NCBI RefSeq assembly: GCF_014651015.1
Contig: NZ_BMWB01000028.1
Span: 19,493-83,492, forward strand
Direction: 5' to 3'
DNA from: Streptomyces xantholiticus
GTDB lineage: Bacteria > Actinomycetota > Actinomycetes > Streptomycetales > Streptomycetaceae
DNA: 64,000 nucleotides
Under the pieces are notes generated by a model. It made no database searches. It saw only the letters and a list, made by a program, of their open reading frames with translations, and was not told where the DNA came from. Each line of letters opens with the position of its first letter. Positions within the stretch are counted from its first letter, which is position 1. Shown piece after piece: positions 7,920 to 16,612 of the stretch. A program made the position numbers and the translations under genes.

Positions 7920-9278
7920 ATGACAGACAAGTCCGCCGGAAGAGCGACCGGTTCCGGTTTTGAACGACGCACCCTCCTGCGCGGGGCTGCCGTGGCTGCG
8001 GCCGCGTCCGTCCCCTTCCAGGCCCTCACGGCGCGGACAGCTGCAGCCGCGCCGGTCAAGCTGGAGTTCGATGCCGGGTACGGCCCGCTGCGCCCGGTCA
8101 AGGACCAGGCGACCGGCCTGGAACTGCTGCAGCTGCCGCGCGGGTTCGAGTACATCTCCTACGGCTGGACCAACGACCTCATGGACGACGGGGTGCCCAC
8201 CCCGAGTGCGCACGACGGAATGGCCGCCTTCCGGTACGGGGACCGGGTCCACCTCGTCCGCAACCACGAGCGCGGCGCCGGACCCGCCTTCACCGCCCCC
8301 GCCTACAACCCCGAAGCCGGCGGCGGCACCACCACCCTGGTCTTCGACCCGGACGCCGGCCAGTGGCTGGAGTCCTACGGCAGCCTCGGCGGCACCATCC
8401 GCAACTGCGCCGGCGGTCCCACCCCGTGGAACACCTGGCTCACCTGCGAGGAGACCTTCTCCACGACCGCCGGCAAGCGGCACGGCTACATTTTCGAGGT
8501 GGCCTCGGAGGGCAAGGGCAACCCTGAGCCCTACAGGGCCATGGGGCGGTTCAACCACGAGGCCGTCGCCATCGACCCGGCGACCGGCCATGTCTACGAG
8601 ACCGAGGACCGCGGCGACGCCTCGCTCTACCGGTTCGTTCCGGCGGTCCCGGGCGAGCTGTCCAAGGGTGGCCGACTCGAGGCCCTGCGTATCGGCACCA
8701 CCACGTACGACACCCGCGGCGACAGGGAGAAGGCCTACGGCACCGTCTCCTGGGTGCCCGTGGACGACGTCGACCCGGCGACGGACACGGTGCGGCTCCA
8801 GGCACAGGCGAACGGCGCTGCGGTGTTCAGCCGCCTTGAGGGCGCCTGGTACGGCAACGACCGCATCTACGTGATCACGACCGACGGTGGTCCCGCCCGC
8901 CAAGGCCAGGTCTTCGAACTCGACCCGGCAACCGACGAGTTCCAGGTGCTCTTCGCTTCCCCGGGCTCCGACGTCCTCAACGCGCCGGACAACATGTGCG
9001 TCAGTCCCCGCGGCGGCCTGGTGCTCTGCGAGGACGGCGGCGGCACCGAGTACGTCCACGGACTCACCGTGGAGGGCGAGATCTTCCGCCTCGCCGCCAA
9101 CAACGTGGACCTGCGAGGCGGGACCGCAGGCAAGAACGTCGCGGCGGCCGACCACCGGGGCTCCGAGTGGGCCGGTTCGGTCTTCGAGCCGAAGAACGGC
9201 AACTGGCTGTTCGTGAACATCCAGACCCCCGGCATCACGTTCGCGATCACCGGCCCCTGGTCCCAGGGAGCCCTCTGA
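7920..9278 (+). CDS. PhoX-family (DUF839) secreted alkaline phosphatase
   Basis: A 452-residue PhoX-type phosphatase, a calcium/iron-dependent periplasmic or extracellular phosphomonoesterase. It has a Tat signal (ERRTLLRGAAVAAAA, cleavage near TAAAAP), then family blocks GFEYISYGWTNDLMDDG, HDGMAAF, LVRNHERG, GGTTTLVFD, NCAGGPTPWNTWLTCEET, GRFNHEAVAIDP and VYETEDRGDASLYRF. Conserved Glu/Asp/Arg residues in these blocks make the metal site. Length is usual for the smaller PhoX group. A PHO box about 65 bp upstream suggests PhoP control with the phytase gene, from which it is separated by a terminator. Confidence 0.92.
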   Translation: MTDKSAGRATGSGFERRTLLRGAAVAAAASVPFQALTARTAAAAPVKLEFDAGYGPLRPVKDQATGLELLQLPRGFEYISYGWTNDLMDDGVPTPSAHDGMAAFRYGDRVHLVRNHERGAGPAFTAPAYNPEAGGGTTTLVFDPDAGQWLESYGSLGGTIRNCAGGPTPWNTWLTCEETFSTTAGKRHGYIFEVASEGKGNPEPYRAMGRFNHEAVAIDPATGHVYETEDRGDASLYRFVPAVPGELSKGGRLEALRIGTTTYDTRGDREKAYGTVSWVPVDDVDPATDTVRLQAQANGAAVFSRLEGAWYGNDRIYVITTDGGPARQGQVFELDPATDEFQVLFASPGSDVLNAPDNMCVSPRGGLVLCEDGGGTEYVHGLTVEGEIFRLAANNVDLRGGTAGKNVAAADHRGSEWAGSVFEPKNGNWLFVNIQTPGITFAITGPWSQGAL

Positions 9279-9465
9279 GACGTCAGCCAGGCGCGCCGTC
9301 CGCTCATCTGGCGCGCAGGGCTCGGCCGGGCGGCTGCGAGGCCGAGGACGTAGGCCGTGTGCATCCAGGCCCGCAGCACCGCATCCCATTCGTAAACAGC
9401 CTTGGGGTCCTGCAGAATTGACGCAAGCATCGCCTCGTTGGTGATCGCCCACGGAGGGGGATTCG

Positions 9466-9570
9466 TTGAGTGCCGAGCAGTGGTCGCGGCTTGTGTACGT
9501 CGTTCTTGGGCTGGTGTCACTCGCCCTGGTCGTGGGGGTGGGCATCGCCCTGTTCCGCGCCGGATCGTGA
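9466..9570 (+). CDS. Small single-span membrane protein (34 aa)
   Basis: A TTG-started frame, LSAEQWSRLVYVVLGLVSLA followed by LVVGVGIALFRAGS, forms one hydrophobic helix of about 22 residues with short polar ends. An excellent ribosome-binding site (GGAGGGG, 7-nt spacing) supports translation, and third positions are G/C rich. It lies 187 bp after phoX in the same direction. No family recognised. The small size and rare start codon keep confidence moderate. Confidence 0.5.
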   Translation: MSAEQWSRLVYVVLGLVSLALVVGVGIALFRAGS

Positions 9571-9679
9571 CCGGGCCGGCGCTACATGCCAGATTCCTGG
9601 CTCCGAACGAGGTTCCCAGCCGGCTATGTGGCTGGCGCATGCCGAGGCTCGGGTTCGACCGCACTCCCAGGCGCTCGTG

Positions 9680-10490
9680 CTGTGAGTCGGCGGTGGCCGA
9701 TGAGGGCTGCGGCTATGCCATCGAAGGCGAGGAAGTGGTGGGCCTTGCGTTCGTAGCTGCGGTGCAGGGCTCGGCATCCAGCGAGCCAGGACACTGTCCT
9801 CTCAACAACCCAGCGGTGTCGGCCAAGGCGCTATGCGAGGATTCGATGCCCTTGCGAGCGATGCGGTGGCGGATGCGCCGCTGACGAAGCCATCAGCGCA
9901 GGCGGTCGTAGTCGTAGCCCGTGTCGGCATGGAGCTTGGCCGGGCGCCGACGACGCGGGCGACGTCGGGGCGGATGGGCGGGATCCCGCGCACGAGCGGC
10001 TTCAGGCCGAGACGGTCATGAATGTTGGCACCGGAGATACCCGAGACATGGGCAGTCCGTTCCGGTGCGTGATCAGGTGGACTTTCGATCCACTCCTGTC
10101 ACGGTCGGTCCGATTCGGTCCGGTCAGTGGCCCTCTTTTCCGGCCCGCACGCTGACCGAGGCGATTGCGCACCGCGACCAGTCCGGCTCGCCGAGCGCCG
10201 AGTTCGTCGAGGATGACCCGGTGCCCTGGCCGAGAGCCTGGCCCGGCTCCACTGGGTGAAGCGCCGGTGGACCGTCGGCCAGGCCGGGACGAACACCGGC
10301 GGCAACTGCCGCCAAGTCCAGCCCGAGGTGGCCACGAAGATGATCGCTGCCGGCGTCTCGCGGTCACCGGCCCGTCGTCGGTCCCCACCCTGGGGCGTTT
10401 CACCTCCGTCGGCGGCACCACCCGACGGAACAGCACCCATAACCCGTCGGGTACAAACCGCTCAGCCAGACCCGTCATGTACGGCTCAAT
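9680..10490 (-). pseudogene. IS5-family transposase relic
   Basis: Minus-strand pieces in several frames match one IS5-type transposase in order: DRETPAAIIFVATSGWTWRQ, FTQWSRARL, VILDELGA, LTGPNRTDRDRSGSKVHLI and THRNGLPM, followed by a short GIPPIRPDV/HADTGYDYDRL-like segment toward 9900 and a C-terminal ERTVSWLA-like region near 9790. Multiple frameshifts break it. Confidence 0.8.
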
Positions 10491-10652
10491 GAAGATCGCA
10501 CCAAAGGAACGGTGTATTAGCATGTGGGCTTCTTGAAGGGTGCGCGCCGCCACACGCCCATCGCCCCTCGAGCACCCATACCTGCGACGCGCAGCACAAG
10601 ACATGGCGACCCGCCGTGGTGTCCTTGCACGCCCCGTCCGTCTGGAGGGTCC

Positions 10653-11945
10653 ATGCACACCAGTTCCGTCGGTGGCGCGGTTCGCCCCCGCGTCACCACC
10701 GTCGGTCCGCTGCCCCAAGCCGCCGCCGACTCCTCGCCGCTCCAACTGTTCGACCACGCCTGCCGGCGTCTTCTTTGGCGGGGCACCTCCTTCACCGACC
10801 GCGTGGTGCACCAGATCCGCACCGAGGTGCCGCACTACGCCGACCCGGTACTCTCGCCGCCCGACCTCAAGCAGTCCGCGGACACCGGCATCCGCTTCGG
10901 GCTGGAGGCCGCCCTCGACCCGGGCCGCATGGTGGACATCGAGCGCTACACCCGTGAGCTCGGCATACGCCGTGCCGAGGAGGGCCGCCCCCTCGACGAG
11001 GTGATGCACGCCTTCCGGGTCGCCGGCTCGGAGGTCTGGAACGGGATCATCAGCGTCGTGGAGCGGGACGGGCTCGGCGACCAGCGTCACCTCGTGCACG
11101 TGGCGGAGCTGGTGTGGAAGATGAACGACCGCGACGCCGTCCTGGTCGCCGACGCCTACCGCCAGGTCGCCAAGGGCGTGGCCAGCCGGCACGACGAGCG
11201 GGTGCGCCTGATCCTCGCCGCCGTCCTGGAGAGCCGTAGCGACCCGGCGTTCATCCAGGACGCCGCGTCGATCCTCAATCTGCCGCCCGACGGACGCTTC
11301 GCGGTGGCGGAGCTGCGGGCCACGTCGCCCTTCGGCCGTGCACCCGACGCCGTCCCGGAGATCCGTGGCATGCGCGTCCTGCGCCACGTCGGCGCACAGC
11401 GCGATGTGCTCGTCGCCCACCTCGGCGGCCGCCCACTCGACGCGCTCGCCTCCGCCCTCGACGCCGGACCCGGCATGCGCATCGGCATCAGCCCCGTCGT
11501 CCACGGCCTGGAGAACCTGCCCCGGGCGCGGGAGATGGCCGGACTGGCCCTGCGCACCTGCCGCGCGGACGGGGAGGTCGCCCGGCTCGACGCCCGTCTG
11601 CCCGACGGTCTGCTGGTCTCACGGCCGGACCTGTCCGCCGAGCTGGCCCTGCGGGTCCTCCGGCCGCTGTACGACCTGGAGCCCGCCGACCGCGAAACGC
11701 TGATCGACACGCTCGGAGTGTGGATCGAGAAGGGCGGCTCCGCGGTCCAGGCGGCCCGGCACATGCTGTGCCACCGCAACACGGTGCTGAACCGGCTGCG
11801 CCGCTTCGAGCAGATTACGGGTCTCGAACTGTCCCGCCCCCGCGATCTCGTACGGCTCACGCTTGCCTTCGACACACTCCAACTGCTCGGGCCGGCGGCC
11901 GTCCTCGGCTGCGGGGAAGCCTGGGACTCCGAGCCGGAAAGCTGA
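10653..11945 (+). CDS. PucR/CdaR-family transcriptional regulator
   Basis: A 430-residue cytoplasmic regulator. The N-terminal half is a helical RsbR-like sensor region with conserved HAFRVAGSEVWN; the C-terminus is a PucR-type helix-turn-helix, where GSAVQAARHMLCHRNTVLNR and LRRFEQITGLELSRPRD give the recognition helices. PucR members respond to metabolites and often activate neighbouring catabolic or transport genes. ATG 10653 is used because it follows GGAGGG closely; an upstream in-frame start at 10524 would add Arg/Pro-rich sequence. The DUF485/symporter operon downstream is the likely target. An IS5 relic lies just upstream. Confidence 0.85.
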   Translation: MHTSSVGGAVRPRVTTVGPLPQAAADSSPLQLFDHACRRLLWRGTSFTDRVVHQIRTEVPHYADPVLSPPDLKQSADTGIRFGLEAALDPGRMVDIERYTRELGIRRAEEGRPLDEVMHAFRVAGSEVWNGIISVVERDGLGDQRHLVHVAELVWKMNDRDAVLVADAYRQVAKGVASRHDERVRLILAAVLESRSDPAFIQDAASILNLPPDGRFAVAELRATSPFGRAPDAVPEIRGMRVLRHVGAQRDVLVAHLGGRPLDALASALDAGPGMRIGISPVVHGLENLPRAREMAGLALRTCRADGEVARLDARLPDGLLVSRPDLSAELALRVLRPLYDLEPADRETLIDTLGVWIEKGGSAVQAARHMLCHRNTVLNRLRRFEQITGLELSRPRDLVRLTLAFDTLQLLGPAAVLGCGEAWDSEPES

Positions 11946-12187
11946 AGCCGCACGGCGGTACGCCCGTCTGGCACGCGTAGCCCGCACGGGAGTACGGCCA
12001 CCTGGCACACGTACGGCTTCACGGCGGTGGACAGCTCCCGGGCACGCCTATCACCATGGCCGGATTCCTTACCGCGGGTGGCCGAATGGGCATCCGCACA
12101 ATCGCGCCCCTGCGGCGTTGGGAGCGGACAGCGGGGTGCCCGAAGCGCATGGACTGACTGGTCGGTACGTGTTCTGGTGGGCCCTCA

Positions 12188-12233
12188 TCAGGGGGCAATG
12201 CCGTCAGGGGCAATGCCTCCGTCAGGCATCGCC
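12188..12233. repeat. Three imperfect direct repeats upstream of symporter operon
   Basis: TCAGGGGGCAATGCC (12188), TCAGGGGCAATGCC (12204) and a diverged TCAGGCATCGCC (12222) lie 16 and 18 bp apart, in the leader of the DUF485/symporter genes. They may be regulator-binding sites (PucR is the obvious candidate). The rest of the 333-bp intergenic region shows nothing else clear. Confidence 0.5.
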
Positions 12234-12278
12234 CGAGCGAGGCGATGCGTGTGCATCCCTGCCTGCCCGGAGAGCTCC

Positions 12279-12560
12279 ATGGCCCATCAGCACGCCCATC
12301 CGCACAGCCCCCCGTTCTATGAAAGACCCCGGCCCCACCGGCCGGGCAGATCCTTCGCGCTCGTCAACGGACTGACCTTCGCGGTCCATCTCCTGCTTGC
12401 CTGCGCCGCAGAGGACCTGCTGGCCACCCGTGTCGCCGGACAGATCAACCTCGGCGTCGTCGCCATTCTCGCGCAGGGCTCGCTCCTGTTGTGGACGGCG
12501 GCGCGTTACGACCGCGCCGCCCACGAGGAGGCCGCGTACGAGCCGGAGGAGGAGCACTGA
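12279..12560 (+). CDS. DUF485-family small membrane protein
   Basis: A 93-residue protein with a His/Pro-rich cytoplasmic N-terminus and two hydrophobic segments: VNGLTFAVHLLLACAA, and the second beginning near INLGVVAILAQGSLLLWTAA. The spacing and the N-x-G...Q...Y pattern match DUF485 proteins, which are nearly always encoded beside acetate/monocarboxylate-type sodium:solute symporters. The ATG is preceded by GGAGAG. Its stop codon overlaps the symporter start (TGATG), so the two are translationally coupled. Probably an accessory subunit of the transporter. Confidence 0.8.
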   Translation: MAHQHAHPHSPPFYERPRPHRPGRSFALVNGLTFAVHLLLACAAEDLLATRVAGQINLGVVAILAQGSLLLWTAARYDRAAHEEAAYEPEEEH

Positions 12561-14179
12561 TGCTTCCTCAGGTCCTGCTCGCCGCAGGATATTCCGACAC
12601 CCTCGACCTGGACACGGACACCCGCTCCTGGGTTCTCGTCGGCTTCTTCGCCTTCATCGTCCCGATCCTGCTCATCTGCGTGCTCAACGGGCCCGAGCGG
12701 GACCGGGTCAACGATTTCTACACGGCGGGCCGCAGGATGCGGCCCTTCCAGGGCGCCCTCGTCCTCACCGGCGTCTACCTCTCCGCCGCGACCGTGCTCG
12801 GCACGACGGGAACCGTCGCGGTCTTCGGCTTCGACGGCCTGTTCGTCGCCCTGTGCACCGTGCTGTCGCTCGGCGTCCTGCTCCTGCTGTCCGGCCCGCT
12901 GCGGGAACGCGGCACCTACACCCTCGGCGACACGTTCGCCCTGCGGGCCCCAGGGCCCGCGGTCAGGATCGCGGTCGCCGTCGTCACGCTGAGCGCGTGC
13001 GTCCCGTATCTGATCGTCCAGCTCTCCGGCGCGGGCAGGACCACCGCCATGCTGCTCGGCCTGTCCGGTCCCGGCGCCGAGCAGACCGCCATCGTCATGA
13101 TCGGCACCCTCGTCGTCTGCGCCACGGCCTTCGGCGGGATGCGCGGCATGATCGCGATCCAGGTGCTCAAGACGGTGCTCCTGCTCGCCATGGCCGTGGC
13201 CGTGGCGGCGGTGCTGCTTCACCGCTTCAACTGGAGCCCCGACTCCCTCATCGAGGCCGCCGGGCGGGGCAGCGGCCGTCCCGAGGGCTATATGCGTCCG
13301 GGCCTGCGGTTCGCCGCCAGCAGCCCGGTCGAGGGAACGCTCGACTTCATCGGTCTGATGATCACCGTGGTGCTGGGCGTCGCATGCCTGCCCCATGTCG
13401 CCACCCAGCTCAACACCGCGCCCGACGCCGCCGCGGCACGCCGTACGGTCCGCCACACCATCGCCATCGTCGGTGCCATCTGCCTGCTCACCACCGTGCT
13501 GGGATTCGGGGCCGCGGCGCTGATCGGCGCCCCGAAGATCCTCGCTGCCGACCCCGGGGCCACCAGCAGCCTGCTGATGCTCACCGGCGATCTGGCGGGC
13601 GGCTCGTCGGCGCAGACGGGCGAGGCATGGCTCGTCGTGCTGGTCTCCTGCGCGGTGTTCCTCACCACGCTGGCAGTCGTCGCGAGCGTGACGCTGGCGG
13701 CCGCAGGCTCGGTCGCCCACGACCTCGTCACCAACGTCGTCCGCCGCGGGCGCACGACCGAGGGCCGGGAGGTGGCCGCAGCCCGTGTCGCGTCCGCCTT
13801 GGTCGGGGTGCTGAGCATCTGCCTCGCGGTATGGGTGCAGGGCTGGAACATGGGCTTCCTGTCCACGGTCTCCCTGGCGGTGGCGAGCTCCTGTCTGCTC
13901 CCGGCGCTGGTGTACTCGCTGTTCTGGCGCGGCTTCACGCGCAGGGGGCTGCTGTGGACGCTGTACGGAGGTCTCGGCTGCGCGATCGGGCTCCAGGTCC
14001 TGAGCCCCGTCTTCTCCGGCAGCCCGATGGCACTGTTCCCGGAGTGGGACATCACCTGGTTCCCGCTGCAGACGGTCGCCCTGGTGTCGCTGCCCGTCGC
14101 GTTCCTGCTCGGCTGGCTGGGAAGCGTCACGGGACAGCGGCGTCCGGCCGCGTTGCCGGAGCAGCCCGTCAGGGTCTGA
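12560..14179 (+). CDS. Sodium:solute symporter (SSS family)
   Basis: A 539-residue integral membrane protein with about 13 hydrophobic segments. It has the SSS hallmarks: an N-terminal NDFYTAGRRMRPFQGALVLTG segment, GMRGMIAIQVLKTVLL after helix 5, and LPHVATQLNTAPDAAAARRT, which matches the LPH/R.F.....K.AR motif of the acetate/pyruvate branch (ActP/MctC-like). Substrate is probably a small carboxylate, but this is inferred from family and from the DUF485 partner. The start overlaps the preceding stop codon. A strong terminator follows. Confidence 0.88.
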   Translation: MLPQVLLAAGYSDTLDLDTDTRSWVLVGFFAFIVPILLICVLNGPERDRVNDFYTAGRRMRPFQGALVLTGVYLSAATVLGTTGTVAVFGFDGLFVALCTVLSLGVLLLLSGPLRERGTYTLGDTFALRAPGPAVRIAVAVVTLSACVPYLIVQLSGAGRTTAMLLGLSGPGAEQTAIVMIGTLVVCATAFGGMRGMIAIQVLKTVLLLAMAVAVAAVLLHRFNWSPDSLIEAAGRGSGRPEGYMRPGLRFAASSPVEGTLDFIGLMITVVLGVACLPHVATQLNTAPDAAAARRTVRHTIAIVGAICLLTTVLGFGAAALIGAPKILAADPGATSSLLMLTGDLAGGSSAQTGEAWLVVLVSCAVFLTTLAVVASVTLAAAGSVAHDLVTNVVRRGRTTEGREVAAARVASALVGVLSICLAVWVQGWNMGFLSTVSLAVASSCLLPALVYSLFWRGFTRRGLLWTLYGGLGCAIGLQVLSPVFSGSPMALFPEWDITWFPLQTVALVSLPVAFLLGWLGSVTGQRRPAALPEQPVRV

Positions 14180-14190
14180 GGCACGAATAC

Positions 14191-14230
14191 GGCGGCCGGT
14201 GGAGCGCCCTCACACGCTCCACCGGCCGCC
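14191..14230 (+). terminator. Terminator after symporter gene
   Basis: A perfect 16-bp stem (GGCGGCCGGTGGAGCG with its complement) and an 8-base loop begin 11 bp after the symporter stop codon. Confidence 0.85.
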
Positions 14231-14287
14231 GCCCCCGTGCCGGGTTCAGCCTGCGGCGATCTCGTCGATACGCCGGCGCAGGCGCGC

Positions 14288-14500
14288 ATCCCGTGCAGCC
14301 ACCGGTCGGATCCTGCACAGGCTCCGCCACAGCGCCCTGACACACGACGTCAAGGGCGGCACCTCCACCCCTGATGCTGGTAGCCCGCTCCTGCCACGCC
14401 TCCGTCCGCTCCCTGGAGCGGTACGCCCGCCTCGGCGTCGACGCTGTCGCCCGGCGCGTCGCCGAACGCGACCCGGCCGCCCGCCGCCGCAGGTGCACCA
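14288..14500 (+). pseudogene. Tyrosine recombinase (integrase) C-terminal relic
   Basis: The first frame reads ATGRILHRLRHSALTHD, the box II H-x-x-R region of phage-type integrases. A frameshift near 14370 moves to LMLVARSCHASVRSLERYAR and GVDAVARRVAERDPAARR, a usual C-terminal end in actinobacterial integrases. The catalytic Tyr region is present but the N-terminal two thirds are missing. It abuts a truncated immunity-type gene on the other strand. Confidence 0.7.
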
Positions 14501-14502
14501 AA

Positions 14503-14679
14503 TCACGTCAGAGTGCGTGGGAACTCCTCGGACTGCCAGGAGACGATCCACACCAGCTCGTACTCCTCGACACGGGCCACAGTCATCCGCATCGCGTCCA
14601 CACTTACAGCCCGCCGCTGCTGACAGTCGCGCTCCAACTGTTCTTCGACGGCCCGAACGGCGGTTTCTCGCTCGATCAG
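14503..14679 (-). pseudogene. Truncated Imm35/YrhB-like immunity gene
   Basis: The frame reads IERETAVRAVEEQLERD, then MTVARVEEYELVWIVSWQSE, which matches the N-terminal half of Imm35/YrhB-type immunity proteins as I know them. The usual second half (VGNGPYLVDR region) is absent: translation stops right where the integrase relic begins. The codon at the family's expected start is CTG rather than ATG, overlapping the TGA of the preceding gene, so the original overlap was probably ATGA. Such proteins protect against polymorphic toxins. Not functional as written. Confidence 0.6.
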
Positions 14680-14975
14680 GCGTTCAGCATCCCGTACGGG
14701 CCGCTCTCTCGACCAGAGCTTGCCGTATAGCGCCTGCCCTCAGTCGGGGCGGGCTCCGCGACGGGGACGACTCGGCCGGTCCAGGCCCAGGGTTCTTGGC
14801 GGTCCCAGGTCACTTCGACAGTGGTGTCGTGGAAGTCGCGTGCGAGTTTCTTCAGCGTCGTGGCGGCGGCAGCCAGCGCCGCTTCGGGTTCGAGCAGCCC
14901 GTCGCTGAGGCGTCCACAGAGCATGCCGCCTTCCACCATGAGGATGCTGTGGCGCCAGCCCTCCGGCGTCGCCAT
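14676..14975 (-). CDS. Hypothetical protein
   Basis: A 99-residue soluble protein I do not recognise by name. It reads MATPEGWRHSILMVEGGMLC, then ALAAAATTLKKLARDFHD and TVEVTWDRQEPWAWTG, an alpha/beta pattern with good actinobacterial codon use. ATG 14975 follows GAAGGGA by about 11 nt; the upstream frame (to 15218) is Arg/Pro-rich and unlikely. Its stop overlaps the start of the Imm35-like fragment, which suggests both belong to one decaying immunity-type operon. The last 17 residues may be altered sequence. Confidence 0.55.
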   Translation of the reverse strand: MATPEGWRHSILMVEGGMLCGRLSDGLLEPEAALAAAATTLKKLARDFHDTTVEVTWDRQEPWAWTGRVVPVAEPAPTEGRRYTASSGRESGPYGMLNA

Positions 14976-15195
14976 CACAACGATTCCCTTCGGCAGGCCA
15001 AAGGGAGGCTGCTTCCTCTTCTTTCGTCTCGCCACGCAGCCATCCAACACGACGCGACGGACAGCCTCGGAGTTTGGGCCTGGCCCATGCGCCACGACCG
15101 GGCCTTGCGCCTGTCCTGAGTCTCGGGGGTTCGGCGGTGGGTCCGCACCCTCCCACCACATCAGAGTCATCAAGCTCGAGAAGCCGGGGCAGACC

Positions 15196-15522
15196 CTATG
15201 GCCGGGCAGCAACAGCATCGATCCCAGACGCTCGCAACCTGCGAGCCAGGAACTCCATCTCGGGCATCGTGCCTGAGTAGCTTCCGGTCACGACCTCGTG
15301 CAGCACGGACTTGACGTCGGCCAGACCAATGCCGAGTTCGGCACGCAGAACGCGCATGATCGCGGTATTGCTTGCCGTCGGATCCAGCTGGAGCCGCGCT
15401 GGTCCATGCTCGGAGAGCAGCCGAACTCGCAGCTCAGCAGGCAGATCACCCCCGCACGCAGCCACCTCGAAGCCGCAGGCTGAGCGCCTGGATTCCGTGT
15501 CCCAGCGCAAGGAGTCGTTCAC
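15196..15522 (-). CDS. Small protein with L7/L12 C-terminal-like domain
   Basis: 108 residues from a GTG. The second half, SNTAIMRVLRAELGIGLADV then KSVLHEVVTG, follows the ribosomal L7/L12 C-terminal pattern (K.a.Ik.vRe.tgLgL.eAK..v). Standalone proteins with this fold are common in Streptomyces and of unknown function. The first half is strand-like with no known motif. No strong ribosome-binding site is seen, so the start is uncertain. It lies upstream of the two immunity-type genes on the same strand. Confidence 0.5.
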   Translation of the reverse strand: MNDSLRWDTESRRSACGFEVAACGGDLPAELRVRLLSEHGPARLQLDPTASNTAIMRVLRAELGIGLADVKSVLHEVVTGSYSGTMPEMEFLARRLRASGIDAVAARP

Positions 15523-16031
15523 CAGAGCCTGTGCTGTGGTGTCCTGCTCATCGGGGCCTCCAGGTGGAGGGGTTCAGTGGTTGTCGTCGCGCTGACTCTC
15601 TTGGCCTGGATTTCGGAGCCGAATCGTCTGAGTCGGGGCCTCGGTCGGGTCGGCTGCAATCCAGTCCTCAGCGCACTTCCCTGTCGAGTTCTTCTGTTCG
15701 CCGCACACGAGCCGGCGGCAACAACCGGCTTCGCGATCTCCCACGACCCGTCCGGAGCGATCCAACCCCCAAGCACTCCTCAACGACCAGCAGCCATGCA
15801 GGACATGGTCCAAGAGGGCGGTACGTGAGTTGATGTCCGTCTCGGCTTGGGGCGCAGCTCGGGCGGAGCGACCGGTCGCGAGGGCGTGCTTGACGCACGT
15901 GGCACGGTAGCTGAGCTGGAGCTTTGGCCGCCCACCGGCTGTGCCAGAGCAGTCACTCGGCCGAAGCTGCACCTTGCCTGATCGCGGCGACAGCGTCGCT
16001 GGCCCGGGGTGGTCATGGCTACGCTGGCGGC
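15523..16031. other. Intergenic stretch, no clear gene
   Basis: About 0.5 kb. Minus-strand frames give scraps that read like protein (CPAWLLVVEECL near 15800, GGWIAPDGSWEIAKPVVAAG near 15740) but in different frames, so it may hold one more frameshifted gene. Nothing else stands out. Confidence 0.4.
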
Positions 16032-16556
16032 GTGACATTGGTGTGGGTGACGGGCAATTCAGGGACTGGTAAGTCCACGGTCTGCGGGGTGTTGCGAGCG
16101 CGTGGCTACGTCGCGCTCGACGCCGACGAGGACGGCTTCAGTCGCTGGATCGACCGAGCTGAGGGCGAGGTCGTGATGGATCCCCCGTATCCGGTTCCCG
16201 GGGGCTGGCTCGATCGATACGGGTGGGCGATCGTCCGCGAGCGCGTTGAGACCCTCGTCGAGGAGTCTCGTTTCCGAATCGCGTTCTTGTGCGGGTCGGC
16301 GGAGAACGAGGCAGACGTACGCGATCTTTTCGACCTCGTCGTGTGCCTGGTGGTCGACGAGGACACCCTCCGCCACCGGCTCGCGACCCGCACTACGAAC
16401 GCATTCGGGCAACATCCCGAAGAGCTCGCAGCGGCCCTGAAGTGGAATCCTCGGATGCGAGCCATCTACGAAAACCGTGGCGCGACGATCATCGATGCGT
16501 CCAAGCCGGTGACCGAGGTGGTGGACAGCGTGATCGACGCAGTTCACGAGCTGTGA
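16032..16556 (+). CDS. P-loop nucleotide-binding protein (adenylate-kinase-like ATPase)
   Basis: A 174-residue single-domain P-loop protein. The Walker A motif GNSGTGKST lies at residues 8-16; ALDADEDGFSRWID is the substrate-side loop and a DLVVCLVVDEDTLRHRLATR stretch forms the strand and lid helix seen in small nucleoside/shikimate-type kinases. Family members phosphorylate small molecules; the substrate here cannot be told. GTG 16032 is used since it puts the Walker A at the expected distance; no good ribosome-binding site is visible. Confidence 0.75.
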   Translation: MTLVWVTGNSGTGKSTVCGVLRARGYVALDADEDGFSRWIDRAEGEVVMDPPYPVPGGWLDRYGWAIVRERVETLVEESRFRIAFLCGSAENEADVRDLFDLVVCLVVDEDTLRHRLATRTTNAFGQHPEELAAALKWNPRMRAIYENRGATIIDASKPVTEVVDSVIDAVHEL

Positions 16557-16612
16557 GGGCGGTATGAGGGTTGACGCCTGTTGTGCCGCTTCGTTGAGGG
16601 TGAGCGGGCAGG

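Noticed and set aside
6236..8155. A long minus-strand reading frame opposite the phytase gene
   Set aside because: It is a shadow of the phytase and PhoX genes, with Gly/Val/Arg-rich composition and no domain.
7872..9545. A long minus-strand reading frame opposite the PhoX gene
   Set aside because: Antisense to PhoX with the composition of a shadow frame.
10002..11504. A long minus-strand reading frame opposite the PucR gene
   Set aside because: It runs antisense to a recognised regulator; its only recognisable part is the IS5 relic at the 3' end, listed separately.
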